Virus record (IMG/VR): IMGVR_UViG_3300045135_002313
Span: 1-36,188 of that record
Reading direction: 5' to 3' (one strand)
From: a virus
Length of the DNA: 36,188 bases
Both the position numbers and the translations under genes were made by a program. Below the pieces are notes generated by a model. It was not told the origin of the DNA. It made no database searches and saw only the letters and a program-made list of their open reading frames with translations. Below, piece after piece: positions 28,698 to 36,188 of the stretch (position 1 is the first letter of the stretch; every line of letters begins with the position of its first letter).

Positions 28698-29666
28698 ATG
28701 AAAATTCTACATAGTGCCGACTGGCACATTAATTTACATAAGAAGAAAGTTCCTGCAGAATGGAGTGCTAATCGTTTTAGACTATTCTTTGAAGAACTTC
28801 ACAAATTAGAAAAAGATCATGATGTTCATTTCTTGTCTGGGGACATCTTTGATAGAAAACCAGAACCAGACGAAATTTGTTTATTTTTAAGGTATATAAA
28901 TGCAGCTAAAATCCCAACATATATTATCCCAGGAAACCACGAAGCGACTAGAAAGGGCGAGACATTCCTTGAGCATTTTCACGAACAGCACGCTATTACG
29001 AATTCAAATGTGGTTCTTATTACAAAAAATCAAAAGAAAGAAGTTAATGGGCAGACTGTCTATTTCTTCCCGTATGGTGAAATGCAAAAAGACAATCTTA
29101 TGGCACATACGGGGAATGAAATTCTGGTGGCCCATGTTAGAGGAGAAGTACCGCCGCACATCACCGCTGAGTACGATTTTGAAAAGTTTCGTCCCTGGAA
29201 ACTCATACTTCTCGGTGACATACACTTTGCTCATCGTTACATGGATTACCCTTGCTGGTATAGTGGTTCTCCAATGAATGTGAGTTTTGATAGGGATGAC
29301 TCTAGAGACTACGGGGTTAACTCTATTGACTTTAGATCTATTGATGACTATGAAGTATCTTTTCTACCCTTAAAACTTCCAAAACTAATAAGAAAAACTT
29401 TACAAGTAGGAGAAGATATGGTTCCCGATGATTTTAATCATGTAATCTATGAAGTAACTGGATCAGTAGATCAACTTGCAAAAGTACAAAACTCAGAGCT
29501 TTTAGATAAAAAGATAGCTCTTAAGCCAACAGAAAATTCAAAACTAGACTTAAAAAATATGAACCTAATTGAAGAACTTAGAGCCTATTTAGAATATACA
29601 AAGATATCTAACATAGATGAGATAGTAAAAGACTTTCAAGATTTAAATGTAGATGCTGGAAATTAA
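28698..29666 (+). CDS. SbcD/Mre11-like nuclease subunit (T4 gp47-like)
   Basis: This is a 322-residue calcineurin-type phosphoesterase. Motifs in order are SADWHIN (residues 6-12), LSGDIFDRK, PGNHEATRKGE, VAHVRGE and LLGDIHFAHR, supplying the two-manganese site of Mre11-type nucleases. With SbcC it trims and bridges DNA ends during recombination-dependent replication and host DNA degradation. It is a typical phage length. The partner SbcC gene is not adjacent: a PP-loop gene lies between, overlapping this gene by 14 bases. Confidence 0.92.
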   Translation: MKILHSADWHINLHKKKVPAEWSANRFRLFFEELHKLEKDHDVHFLSGDIFDRKPEPDEICLFLRYINAAKIPTYIIPGNHEATRKGETFLEHFHEQHAITNSNVVLITKNQKKEVNGQTVYFFPYGEMQKDNLMAHTGNEILVAHVRGEVPPHITAEYDFEKFRPWKLILLGDIHFAHRYMDYPCWYSGSPMNVSFDRDDSRDYGVNSIDFRSIDDYEVSFLPLKLPKLIRKTLQVGEDMVPDDFNHVIYEVTGSVDQLAKVQNSELLDKKIALKPTENSKLDLKNMNLIEELRAYLEYTKISNIDEIVKDFQDLNVDAGN

Positions 29667-30471
29667 TAGAGTCTACTGGGAATATGACAACGGAGACTGG
29701 TGGAGGCCGAGTCCTTACTCTACTGCCCGTGTAAACTGTCCAAAATACAAAAGATATGGACCTACAATAAGACACGATCTATTTACTCTTGTAGAAAAAT
29801 TTGTAGAAAAGTATCCTAAATATAATTACTATATTGCTATGAGTGGAGGTATAGACTCTGAAATTACTGCTGAAACTTTTTTTCAACTAGGCGTACCTTT
29901 TGAGGCGGTTAGTTTGTCGTTATTTGAAGCGCAAAATGCACATGATTTAATATATGTAAAAGCTTTCTGTGAAAAGAGAGGAATAAATTATAACTTTATA
30001 GACCTAGATATCGTAGACTTTGTTAATGTAGTAATTCCAAAAGCAGTACAGTTTGGACAGTTTACAAATTCTTTAAGTCAAGTAGCTTTAACATATCTTT
30101 TTGAATTTATGACAGAAAAAGATATACTTATATTCTCTGGGCATAATCCCGATTTTTCTAAGCTTGGCATAGGTTGGTGGGAAGACTCACCTAATTTAGT
30201 AAAGTATGCTATTAATACAGATAATAACTTTTTTACGTTCACAAGTTTAGAACCCATTTTTATGCATTATCTTTGTAACTATGACCCAAATCAGCCGGGG
30301 GATAAAGATAATACTTTTATATATAACTGCTATCCCAATCTAAAAAAGAGAACAAAACGAACTGGTTGGGAAGTATTAGGACACATTCAATTCAAATATA
30401 AAGAACTTTTAGATACACCATTATTACCGGATGGATCAAAAGGCGGACAGGTATTTTTAACATGGAAATAA
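29653..30471 (+). CDS. PP-loop ATPase inserted between SbcD and SbcC genes
   Basis: This is a 272-residue protein with PP-loop SGGIDS at residues 64-69 (YYIAMSGGIDSEITAE). It is a single-domain adenylating enzyme of the QueC/NAD synthase/asparagine synthetase-like superfamily. It has no glutaminase domain and only a few cysteines. It is not a near copy of the PP-loop protein at 17785. The first 40 residues (WEYDNGDWWRPSPYST) are aromatic. Both ends overlap recombination genes (14 and 10 bases), showing that it is translated with the SbcCD pair. Possible roles are synthesis of a modified base precursor or a nucleotide second messenger-like product; neither can be shown from sequence. Confidence 0.72.
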   Translation: MLEINRVYWEYDNGDWWRPSPYSTARVNCPKYKRYGPTIRHDLFTLVEKFVEKYPKYNYYIAMSGGIDSEITAETFFQLGVPFEAVSLSLFEAQNAHDLIYVKAFCEKRGINYNFIDLDIVDFVNVVIPKAVQFGQFTNSLSQVALTYLFEFMTEKDILIFSGHNPDFSKLGIGWWEDSPNLVKYAINTDNNFFTFTSLEPIFMHYLCNYDPNQPGDKDNTFIYNCYPNLKKRTKRTGWEVLGHIQFKYKELLDTPLLPDGSKGGQVFLTWK

Positions 30472-32288
30472 CATTAGAAACACTAAAATTTAACAATATG
30501 TTTAGTTATGGAAGCAATAATGAACTAAGCATAAATAGTAATAAAATTACTCAACTTACTGCTCCTAATGGAAGTGGTAAATCTACTATTGCATTAATTA
30601 TACAAGAACTTCTTTTTTCAAAGAATATTAAAAACATTAAAAAAGGTGATATAGTTAACAGATATGGTAACTCTAAAGAATGGAACGGAAGCTTAGAATT
30701 TAAAGTCTCTTCCAATAACTATAGAATAGAAGTTAAAAGAGTAGGAAACTCATCAAAAGTATCTCTTTTTGAAAATGGAACTGACATATCAGATCATAAA
30801 GTTCCAGACACTTATAAAAAATTATCTAATATTTTAGGTATGGATTTTGAAGTATTCTCTCAACTAACATATCAAAGTTCTACAGATTTGTTAGATTTCA
30901 TAAAAGCAACAGATACTAATAGGAAAAAGTTCTTAATTAATCTATTCGGGTTAGAAAAGTATATCGGAATTGGAGATGCACTAAAAGTATCTTTATCATC
31001 TTTAGAAAAAGAACTGGCTACTAAAAATGGGGAGATAAAAACTGTTAATGCTTTTTTGGACGAAACCACTATAGGAGAAACAAAAGAGTTAATATCTGTA
31101 CCAGAAGTAGACGATACATTAAGGCAAAAAATTGCAAGGCGTAAGAATGAGCTAGAAGACTACGAAGATCAATGTAAAAAAATTGATAGAAATAATTCTC
31201 TAATTGAAGATAGAAATTCTATAAAATTTGATATGTCATTAAAATCTCCCGAAATAAATGAGACGTTTTTTGACGAGTTAGAAACTGCTAAAAATAACGT
31301 ATTAAAGAGAAAAAATCATATCTCTAACGTAAATAAACAACTTAATGATGTAGACACTACAGATAAATGTTATGTATGCGGGCAGCAAATCGACAACACT
31401 CATTCAGTGCTTATGAAGAGTAGACTTGAAGAGGATTTATTTTCTTCCAAAAAAGAACTAGAAAAAGAAGAAGCGTTATACGAAGAACTAGATACTACCG
31501 CTAAAACTTATTTTGAGCAAAAAGCAAAGTATGAAAAAAACCAAAAAGAAATTGAAAAGTTTGAAAACTTAACACAAATTATTGATGATACTATTCCAAC
31601 TGATTATCCTGACTATACTCAGATACAAAATGAAGTAAAAGAGTTGTCAAAAAATCTTTTTGAGCAAGAAAAAGAAAGAGACTTCGCTCTAGAACACAAT
31701 GAACAAGTTAAGATTCATAATACAAAACTAGATGCCCTACAGGAACAAAAACGACAATTTTTAGTTAGACAACAGCTGTTAAATAATGATATAATTTCTT
31801 TAAACTCGAAAATCAAAAATATAACAATTTTAAGAAAAGCATTTAGTACAACAGGTATTGTAGCGTTTAAACTTGAAAATCTAACAAAAGAACTTGAAGA
31901 CACTATAAATAGATATTTATCTGAATTATCAGATGGTAAATTTCAAGTTGTTTTTAGGTTAGAAGGTGAAAAACTAAATATCGTTGTAGTCAATGATAGT
32001 AAAGAAACTCCTATTGAAACTGTCTCAGGAGGAGAGTTTAGTAGGATACAAACAGCTATTCTTCTTTCTATAAGAAGCCTATTATCTAAAATAGGTGGAA
32101 ACTATATTAATCTGCTATTCTTAGATGAAATAACTGGTGTTCTTGATGATGCCGGTAAGGAAAAACTTATTGATATTTTACAAGAAGAAAACAACTTAAA
32201 TGTGTTTTTAATATCACATGATTTTACACACCCATTAATTGAAAAAGTTTCAATACAAAAAGAAAATAATATAAGCCACATAGAATAG
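30462..32288 (+). CDS. SbcC/Rad50-like ATPase subunit (T4 gp46-like)
   Basis: This is a 608-residue SMC-like ATPase. It has Walker A TAPNGSGKST (residues 33-42) and long charged coiled coils on both sides of a zinc hook CYVCG (C302, C305). The ABC signature SGGEFSRIQ is near 521-529 and Walker B LLFLDEITGVLDD near 550. Two such subunits with two SbcD make the end-processing complex of T4-like phages. The coils are short compared with bacterial SbcC (over 1,000 residues) but similar to T4 gp46. It starts inside the end of the PP-loop gene and ends 12 bases before nrdA. Confidence 0.94.
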   Translation: MEITLETLKFNNMFSYGSNNELSINSNKITQLTAPNGSGKSTIALIIQELLFSKNIKNIKKGDIVNRYGNSKEWNGSLEFKVSSNNYRIEVKRVGNSSKVSLFENGTDISDHKVPDTYKKLSNILGMDFEVFSQLTYQSSTDLLDFIKATDTNRKKFLINLFGLEKYIGIGDALKVSLSSLEKELATKNGEIKTVNAFLDETTIGETKELISVPEVDDTLRQKIARRKNELEDYEDQCKKIDRNNSLIEDRNSIKFDMSLKSPEINETFFDELETAKNNVLKRKNHISNVNKQLNDVDTTDKCYVCGQQIDNTHSVLMKSRLEEDLFSSKKELEKEEALYEELDTTAKTYFEQKAKYEKNQKEIEKFENLTQIIDDTIPTDYPDYTQIQNEVKELSKNLFEQEKERDFALEHNEQVKIHNTKLDALQEQKRQFLVRQQLLNNDIISLNSKIKNITILRKAFSTTGIVAFKLENLTKELEDTINRYLSELSDGKFQVVFRLEGEKLNIVVVNDSKETPIETVSGGEFSRIQTAILLSIRSLLSKIGGNYINLLFLDEITGVLDDAGKEKLIDILQEENNLNVFLISHDFTHPLIEKVSIQKENNISHIE

Positions 32289-32300
32289 GAGAAAAATATA

Positions 32301-34601
32301 GTGTCAAACATAGAAGTCGTAAAAAGGAACGGATCAAAAGAATCCTTAAATTTAGAAAAGCTACATAAGATGACTTTTGAAGCGTGTGAAGGTCTAAGCG
32401 GTGTTTCTGCATCACAAATAGAAATGAATTCTGGTATTCAGTTTTATGATGGAGTATCAACAAAAGATATTCAAGATATATTAGTTAAAAGTGCTGCAGA
32501 CCTAATATCTTTAGATACTCCAAATTATCAATTTGCTGCAGCTAGATTACTACTGTTTGCTCTTCGTAAGGAAGTTATGGGACACTTTGACTATATTTCT
32601 TTACCAGAAATGATTAATAGAAATATTAAGCATGGAGTATATGATGAAAATATTTTAGAGTGGTATACAGCAAAAGAGATAGAAAAAATAGACTCTTATA
32701 TTAAACATCAAAGAGATCTTGAATTTACATATGCGGGACTTAGACAAGTAGTGGATAAATACTTAGTACAAGATCGTTCTAGTGGACAAATTTATGAAAC
32801 TCCTCAGTTTATGTACATAATGATTGCTGCAACTATGTTTGCACAATATCCTAAAGAAACGAGACTAAACTATGTTAAAAAATACTACGATGCTATTTCG
32901 ACATTTAAAATTAATATCCCAACTCCTGTTATGGCTGGCGTTCGCACTCCTATCCGCCAGTTTGCTTCTTGTGTGCTTGTTGATGCTGACGATACTCTTC
33001 AGTCCATTTTTAGTTCTGATACGGCTATCGGATATTATACTGCACAAAGAGCCGGAATTGGAATCAATGCTGGAAGAATTAGAGCAATCAATTCTAAAAT
33101 TAGAGGAGGAGAAGTCCAGCACACAGGAGTCATCCCATTTCTTAAAAAGTTTGAAAGTACGGTTCGTTGCTGCACTCAAAATGGTGTACGGGGCGGGTCT
33201 GCGACTGTCCATTTTCCTATTTGGCACAAAGAAATTGAAGACATCCTAGTTCTTAAAAACAATAAAGGTACAGAAGATAATCGTGTTCGTAAACTAGATT
33301 ATTCAATTCAAATTTCAAAAATATTCTATGAAAGATTAATTGAAGACAAACAAATTTCTTTATTTTCACCACATGACGTTCCAGGACTATACGAGGCATA
33401 TGGTACAGATAAGTTTGATGAATTATACGAAAAATATGAACGAGCCTATTCTGTACCAAAGAAAAAAGTAAAAGCACAAGATATATTTATGTCTCTTTTA
33501 AAAGAACGAGCAGAAACTGGTCGTCTGTACATTATGAACTTAGATCATTGTAATTCACACTCATCTTTTAAAGATAAAATATATATGTCTAATCTATGCC
33601 AAGAAATTACTCTTCCAACAAAACCAGTCCAACATATTGATGACAAAAACGGAGAGATTGCTCTTTGTATTTTAAGTGCTTTAAATCTAGGTAAAATTAG
33701 TAAGTTAGATGAAATGGAAGAACTCGCAGATATTGCAGTTCGTGCATTAGATGAACTAATTGACTTCCAAGGGTACCCAGTCGATGCCGCAGAAAAGTCT
33801 ACAAAAGCTAGACGTTCATTAGGGGTAGGATATATTGGAGTAGCACATTATTTAGCTAAAAACAAAGTAAAGTATGACTCTCCTGAAGCATGGCAGCTTA
33901 TGCATGATACTACAGAGGCATTTCAATATTACCTAATCAAAGCTTCTGTAAATCTTGCAAAAGAAAAAGGTGCTTGTGAGTATTTTAATCGTACAAAATA
34001 CTATGATGGTATTCTACCGATTGATACATATAAAAAAGAAGTAGATGAAATTATTCGTGATTCTTCTTTAAAGTATGATTGGGAGCGATTAAGAGAAGAA
34101 ATTTGTAGTCATGGTATGAGGCACTCCACTCTTACAGCACAAATGCCGTCAGAATCTTCTTCTGTAGTATCAAATGCTACAAATGGTATTGAACCTCCTC
34201 GTGGGTACTTATCAGTTAAAAAATCTAAAAAAGGTCCACTAAAGCAAATTGTTCCTGGGTATTATCACTATAGAAATTACTATAGCTTACTATGGGACTT
34301 ACCTTCTAATGAAGGGTATATCAATATCGTAGCTGTAATGCAAAAATTCTTTGATCAAGCTATTAGTGGTAACTGGAGTTATAATCCAGAACACTTTGAT
34401 GACAATGAAGTTCCTCTTTCTGTGATGGCTAAAGACTTACTTAGTACTTATAAGCTAGGGTGGAAAACTTCTTACTATCAAAATACTTATGATGCTAAAA
34501 AGGATGAAGATGAAGAGCCACAACACAATATTGGGTGGCATGACGAAACAGAAGTGAAAACCCAAGAAGACGAAGAAGAATGTGAAAGTTGTACAATATG
34601 A
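32301..34601 (+). CDS. nrdA: Class Ia ribonucleotide reductase alpha subunit
   Basis: This is a 766-residue alpha subunit. It starts at GTG 32301 with AGGAG ten bases upstream. An ATP-cone (about residues 3-90) gives allosteric activity control. The active-site elements are FASCVLVDADDT (substrate cysteine), MSNLCQEI (N-x-C-x-E near residue 430, thiyl radical cysteine) and the paired redox cysteines CESC at the C-terminus that accept electrons from thioredoxin or glutaredoxin. Length and motif spacing match E. coli NrdA closely. It converts NDPs to dNDPs with NrdB, which follows after one small kinase gene. Confidence 0.97.
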   Translation: MSNIEVVKRNGSKESLNLEKLHKMTFEACEGLSGVSASQIEMNSGIQFYDGVSTKDIQDILVKSAADLISLDTPNYQFAAARLLLFALRKEVMGHFDYISLPEMINRNIKHGVYDENILEWYTAKEIEKIDSYIKHQRDLEFTYAGLRQVVDKYLVQDRSSGQIYETPQFMYIMIAATMFAQYPKETRLNYVKKYYDAISTFKINIPTPVMAGVRTPIRQFASCVLVDADDTLQSIFSSDTAIGYYTAQRAGIGINAGRIRAINSKIRGGEVQHTGVIPFLKKFESTVRCCTQNGVRGGSATVHFPIWHKEIEDILVLKNNKGTEDNRVRKLDYSIQISKIFYERLIEDKQISLFSPHDVPGLYEAYGTDKFDELYEKYERAYSVPKKKVKAQDIFMSLLKERAETGRLYIMNLDHCNSHSSFKDKIYMSNLCQEITLPTKPVQHIDDKNGEIALCILSALNLGKISKLDEMEELADIAVRALDELIDFQGYPVDAAEKSTKARRSLGVGYIGVAHYLAKNKVKYDSPEAWQLMHDTTEAFQYYLIKASVNLAKEKGACEYFNRTKYYDGILPIDTYKKEVDEIIRDSSLKYDWERLREEICSHGMRHSTLTAQMPSESSSVVSNATNGIEPPRGYLSVKKSKKGPLKQIVPGYYHYRNYYSLLWDLPSNEGYINIVAVMQKFFDQAISGNWSYNPEHFDDNEVPLSVMAKDLLSTYKLGWKTSYYQNTYDAKKDEDEEPQHNIGWHDETEVKTQEDEEECESCTI

Positions 34602-35173
34602 TTAAAAAAGTAGTATTCTTTAACGGGCCTCCCAGATCAGGGAAAGATTTAGCAGTAACAAGTCTTATGGATTGTTATGATAACGTAGAGCATATTAAGT
34701 TTTCTGCACCACTAAAAACAGCACTACCAGTATTTTTTGGTTTGTCTCCTTCACAGGCCGTAAGACTAGAGCAAACTAAAGATACTAGAACAGATGACTT
34801 GCTAGGAATGAGTTTTAGGGAAGCACAAATTTCTCTTTCAGAAAATTGGGCGAAACCTACTTTTGGAGAAGGAGTATTTGGGGAAATAGCTTTAAACAAT
34901 ATTAAACGATCTTCTAACTCTTTATTTTTTATTAGTGATAGTGGATTTTATGAAGAAGCTAAATGTTTAGTAGAAGCACTTGGAGAAGATAACTGTCTTT
35001 TAATTAGACTTAGTAGAAAAGGATATAATTTCAATAATGATTCTAGAAGTTATTGGGATCACGAATATAATATGAAAGAAGTAGAGATAAAAAATGATTC
35101 TAATGAACAGAATTTAATTTATAGCTGTATTTCTGAAATTGATGGATGGAGAAAAAATGACAACAGTATTTAA
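34598..35173 (+). CDS. P-loop deoxynucleoside monophosphate kinase-like protein
   Basis: This is a 191-residue kinase. The P-loop GPPRSGKD lies at residues 8-15, at the end of strand VVFFN, as in T4 gp1-type dNMP kinases. A later FSAPLKTALPVFFGLSP segment fits the nucleotide-binding region of that family. ATG 34598 overlaps the nrdA stop as ATGA. A longer TTG reading from 34589 is unlikely. The gene sits between nrdA and nrdB, so it is co-expressed with dNTP synthesis. Substrate range is not visible. Confidence 0.75.
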   Translation: MIKKVVFFNGPPRSGKDLAVTSLMDCYDNVEHIKFSAPLKTALPVFFGLSPSQAVRLEQTKDTRTDDLLGMSFREAQISLSENWAKPTFGEGVFGEIALNNIKRSSNSLFFISDSGFYEEAKCLVEALGEDNCLLIRLSRKGYNFNNDSRSYWDHEYNMKEVEIKNDSNEQNLIYSCISEIDGWRKNDNSI

Positions 35174-36188
35174 TAAAACTAAAACTGATTTTACAAAACA
35201 GCCTATGTTTTTTGGAGAAGAGTTAAACTCGCAGAGGTACGATGTATTTAAGTATCCTATCTTTGACAAGTTAACTCAATCTCAGCTTGGCTATTTTTGG
35301 CGACCAGAGGAGGTATCTTTACAAAAAGATAGAGGTGATTACAACGAACTTAGAGAAGAGCAAAAGTTTATATTTACTTCTAATCTTAAATATCAAACTC
35401 TACTAGATTCTGTTCAAGGAAGAGGCCCTGCTCTTGCTTTTGTGCCTTTTTGTACTTTACCAGAGTTAGAATCTTGTATGATCACTTGGGACTTCTTTGA
35501 AACAATTCACAGTCGTTCATATACACACATTATAAAAAACGTATATGCAAATCCAAACGAAATATTTGATACTATTCTAGATGATCCTATGATTATTGAA
35601 AGAGCAGAAAGCGTAACTAAAACCTACGATGATTTTATTGAGTATGGAAACCGTTTTAAGCTTGGATTAGTGAACGATACTAGAGAACTTAAAAAGAGAC
35701 TCTGGTTAGCTTTAATTAATGTTAATATATTAGAAGGTATTAGATTTTATGTATCTTTTGCCTGTACTTTTGCATTTGGTGAATTAAAACTAATGGAAGG
35801 TAGTGCTAAAATTATTTCTTTAATTGCAAGAGATGAATCACAACATCTCGCTATTTCTCAACATATTATTAAAAATTATCGTGCTGCAGAAGGTGATAAA
35901 GAAATGAGAGAAGTTATCAAAGAATGTGAGCCTTTAGTGTATCAAATGTATAAAGACGCTGTAGCTGAAGAAAAACGTTGGGCAGAGTATTTATTTGAAA
36001 AAGGTTCTATGGTAGGTCTTAACGCTAGACTTTTATCTGACTATGTAGAGTGGGTTGCAAATAAACGTATGAAAGCAATAGGACTTGATCCTGTTTTTGA
36101 TCAAAAAGCTAACTCTAACCCTCTACCTTGGACTCAGCACTGGTTAAACTCAAGAGAACTTCAAAACGCTCCTCAAGAAACAGAAATT
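35157..36188 (+). CDS. nrdB: Class Ia ribonucleotide reductase beta subunit (3' truncated by window)
   Basis: The first 344 residues are present and the frame is open at the window end. Only about 30-40 residues, including the C-terminal alpha-binding tail, should be missing. The di-iron and radical residues are intact: the Asp in LQKDRGDY, E and H in FFETIHSRSY with its final Tyr as the radical tyrosine, and E and H in ARDESQH, with the Glu of NILEGIRFY. This makes it a normal tyrosyl-radical class Ia enzyme. ATG 35157 overlaps the kinase gene by 17 bases. NALPWTQHW-type C-terminal signatures (NPLPWTQHWL) are also present. Confidence 0.95.
   Translation, partial: MTTVFNKTKTDFTKQPMFFGEELNSQRYDVFKYPIFDKLTQSQLGYFWRPEEVSLQKDRGDYNELREEQKFIFTSNLKYQTLLDSVQGRGPALAFVPFCTLPELESCMITWDFFETIHSRSYTHIIKNVYANPNEIFDTILDDPMIIERAESVTKTYDDFIEYGNRFKLGLVNDTRELKKRLWLALINVNILEGIRFYVSFACTFAFGELKLMEGSAKIISLIARDESQHLAISQHIIKNYRAAEGDKEMREVIKECEPLVYQMYKDAVAEEKRWAEYLFEKGSMVGLNARLLSDYVEWVANKRMKAIGLDPVFDQKANSNPLPWTQHWLNSRELQNAPQETEI

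Noticed and set aside
32872-33249. A 125-residue + strand frame inside nrdA
   Set aside because: It lies wholly within the firmly identified nrdA gene in another frame and has no ribosome-binding site.

Overview
The window looks like a stretch of an AT-rich tailed dsDNA phage genome (Caudoviricetes), probably marine. About 45 genes are packed head to tail on the + strand, mostly joined by ATGA or TAATG stop/start overlaps. No tRNA, rRNA, integrase, transposase or CRISPR array is visible. The core mixes lineages. T4-like parts are the SbcC/SbcD (gp46/gp47) recombination nuclease, a UvsW-like helicase, class Ia NrdA/NrdB and a P-loop dNMP kinase placed like T4 gp1. Alongside these sit a family A DNA polymerase, a DnaB-like helicase, a separate zinc-finger/TOPRIM primase and an NAD-dependent ligase. 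The host is not identified. The PiT-like and TTT-like nutrient transporters, phage peptide deformylase and A-type Fe-S carrier resemble auxiliary metabolic genes of marine phages.

Layout. 1-5300: glycosyltransferase, Fe-S carrier, two 2-oxoglutarate/Fe(II) oxygenase-like proteins around a large unrecognised protein, a PC4-like ssDNA binder, a one-repeat HTH protein and a degenerate methyltransferase-like protein. 5369-7105: NAD-dependent ligase without its zinc finger. 7255-7938: a four-repeat, visibly GC-richer HTH/Myb-like protein with a strong ribosome-binding site. 8008-10362: nucleotidyltransferase-cupin fusion, UV damage endonuclease and an uncatalogued 52-aa membrane peptide overlapping its 3' end. 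10426-15698: HTH protein, helicase, primase, polymerase. 15712-18879: peptide deformylase, thioesterase, unknown, aspartate carbamoyltransferase, PP-loop ATPase. 18889-22576: SF2 helicase, unknown, SSB-like protein, GT-A glycosyltransferase, cytidylyltransferase. 22577-22808: a 232-bp structured noncoding gap. 22809-24450: dCMP deaminase, unknown, PiT-like transporter. 24526-28691: two possible sulfotransferase-like proteins flanking a methyltransferase and a TctA/TctC transporter pair. 28698-36188: SbcD, second PP-loop protein, SbcC, NrdA, dNMP kinase and the start of NrdB.

How it fits together. Aspartate carbamoyltransferase, dCMP deaminase, dNMP kinase and NrdAB push host metabolism toward dNTPs for the polymerase, primase and helicase. 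SbcCD, the SF2 helicase, SSB, ligase and UvdE supply recombination and repair. The PiT-like and TctA/TctC proteins may raise phosphate and organic acid uptake. Glycosyltransferases, cytidylyltransferases, oxygenases and PP-loop enzymes form one or more modification pathways that cannot be assigned from sequence alone.

The strongest unexplained signal is the 22577-22808 gap. It holds an exact 12/12 match to the Nus-factor boxA antitermination consensus (22645-22656) between stable short hairpins, two of which share the loop CTCCG. This suggests a cis-acting antitermination leader, comparable in concept to lambda nut, rrn boxBAC or HK022 put sites. A second pattern is that most intergenic sigma70-type promoters carry an inverted repeat over or beside the -10 box, with different arm sequences each time.
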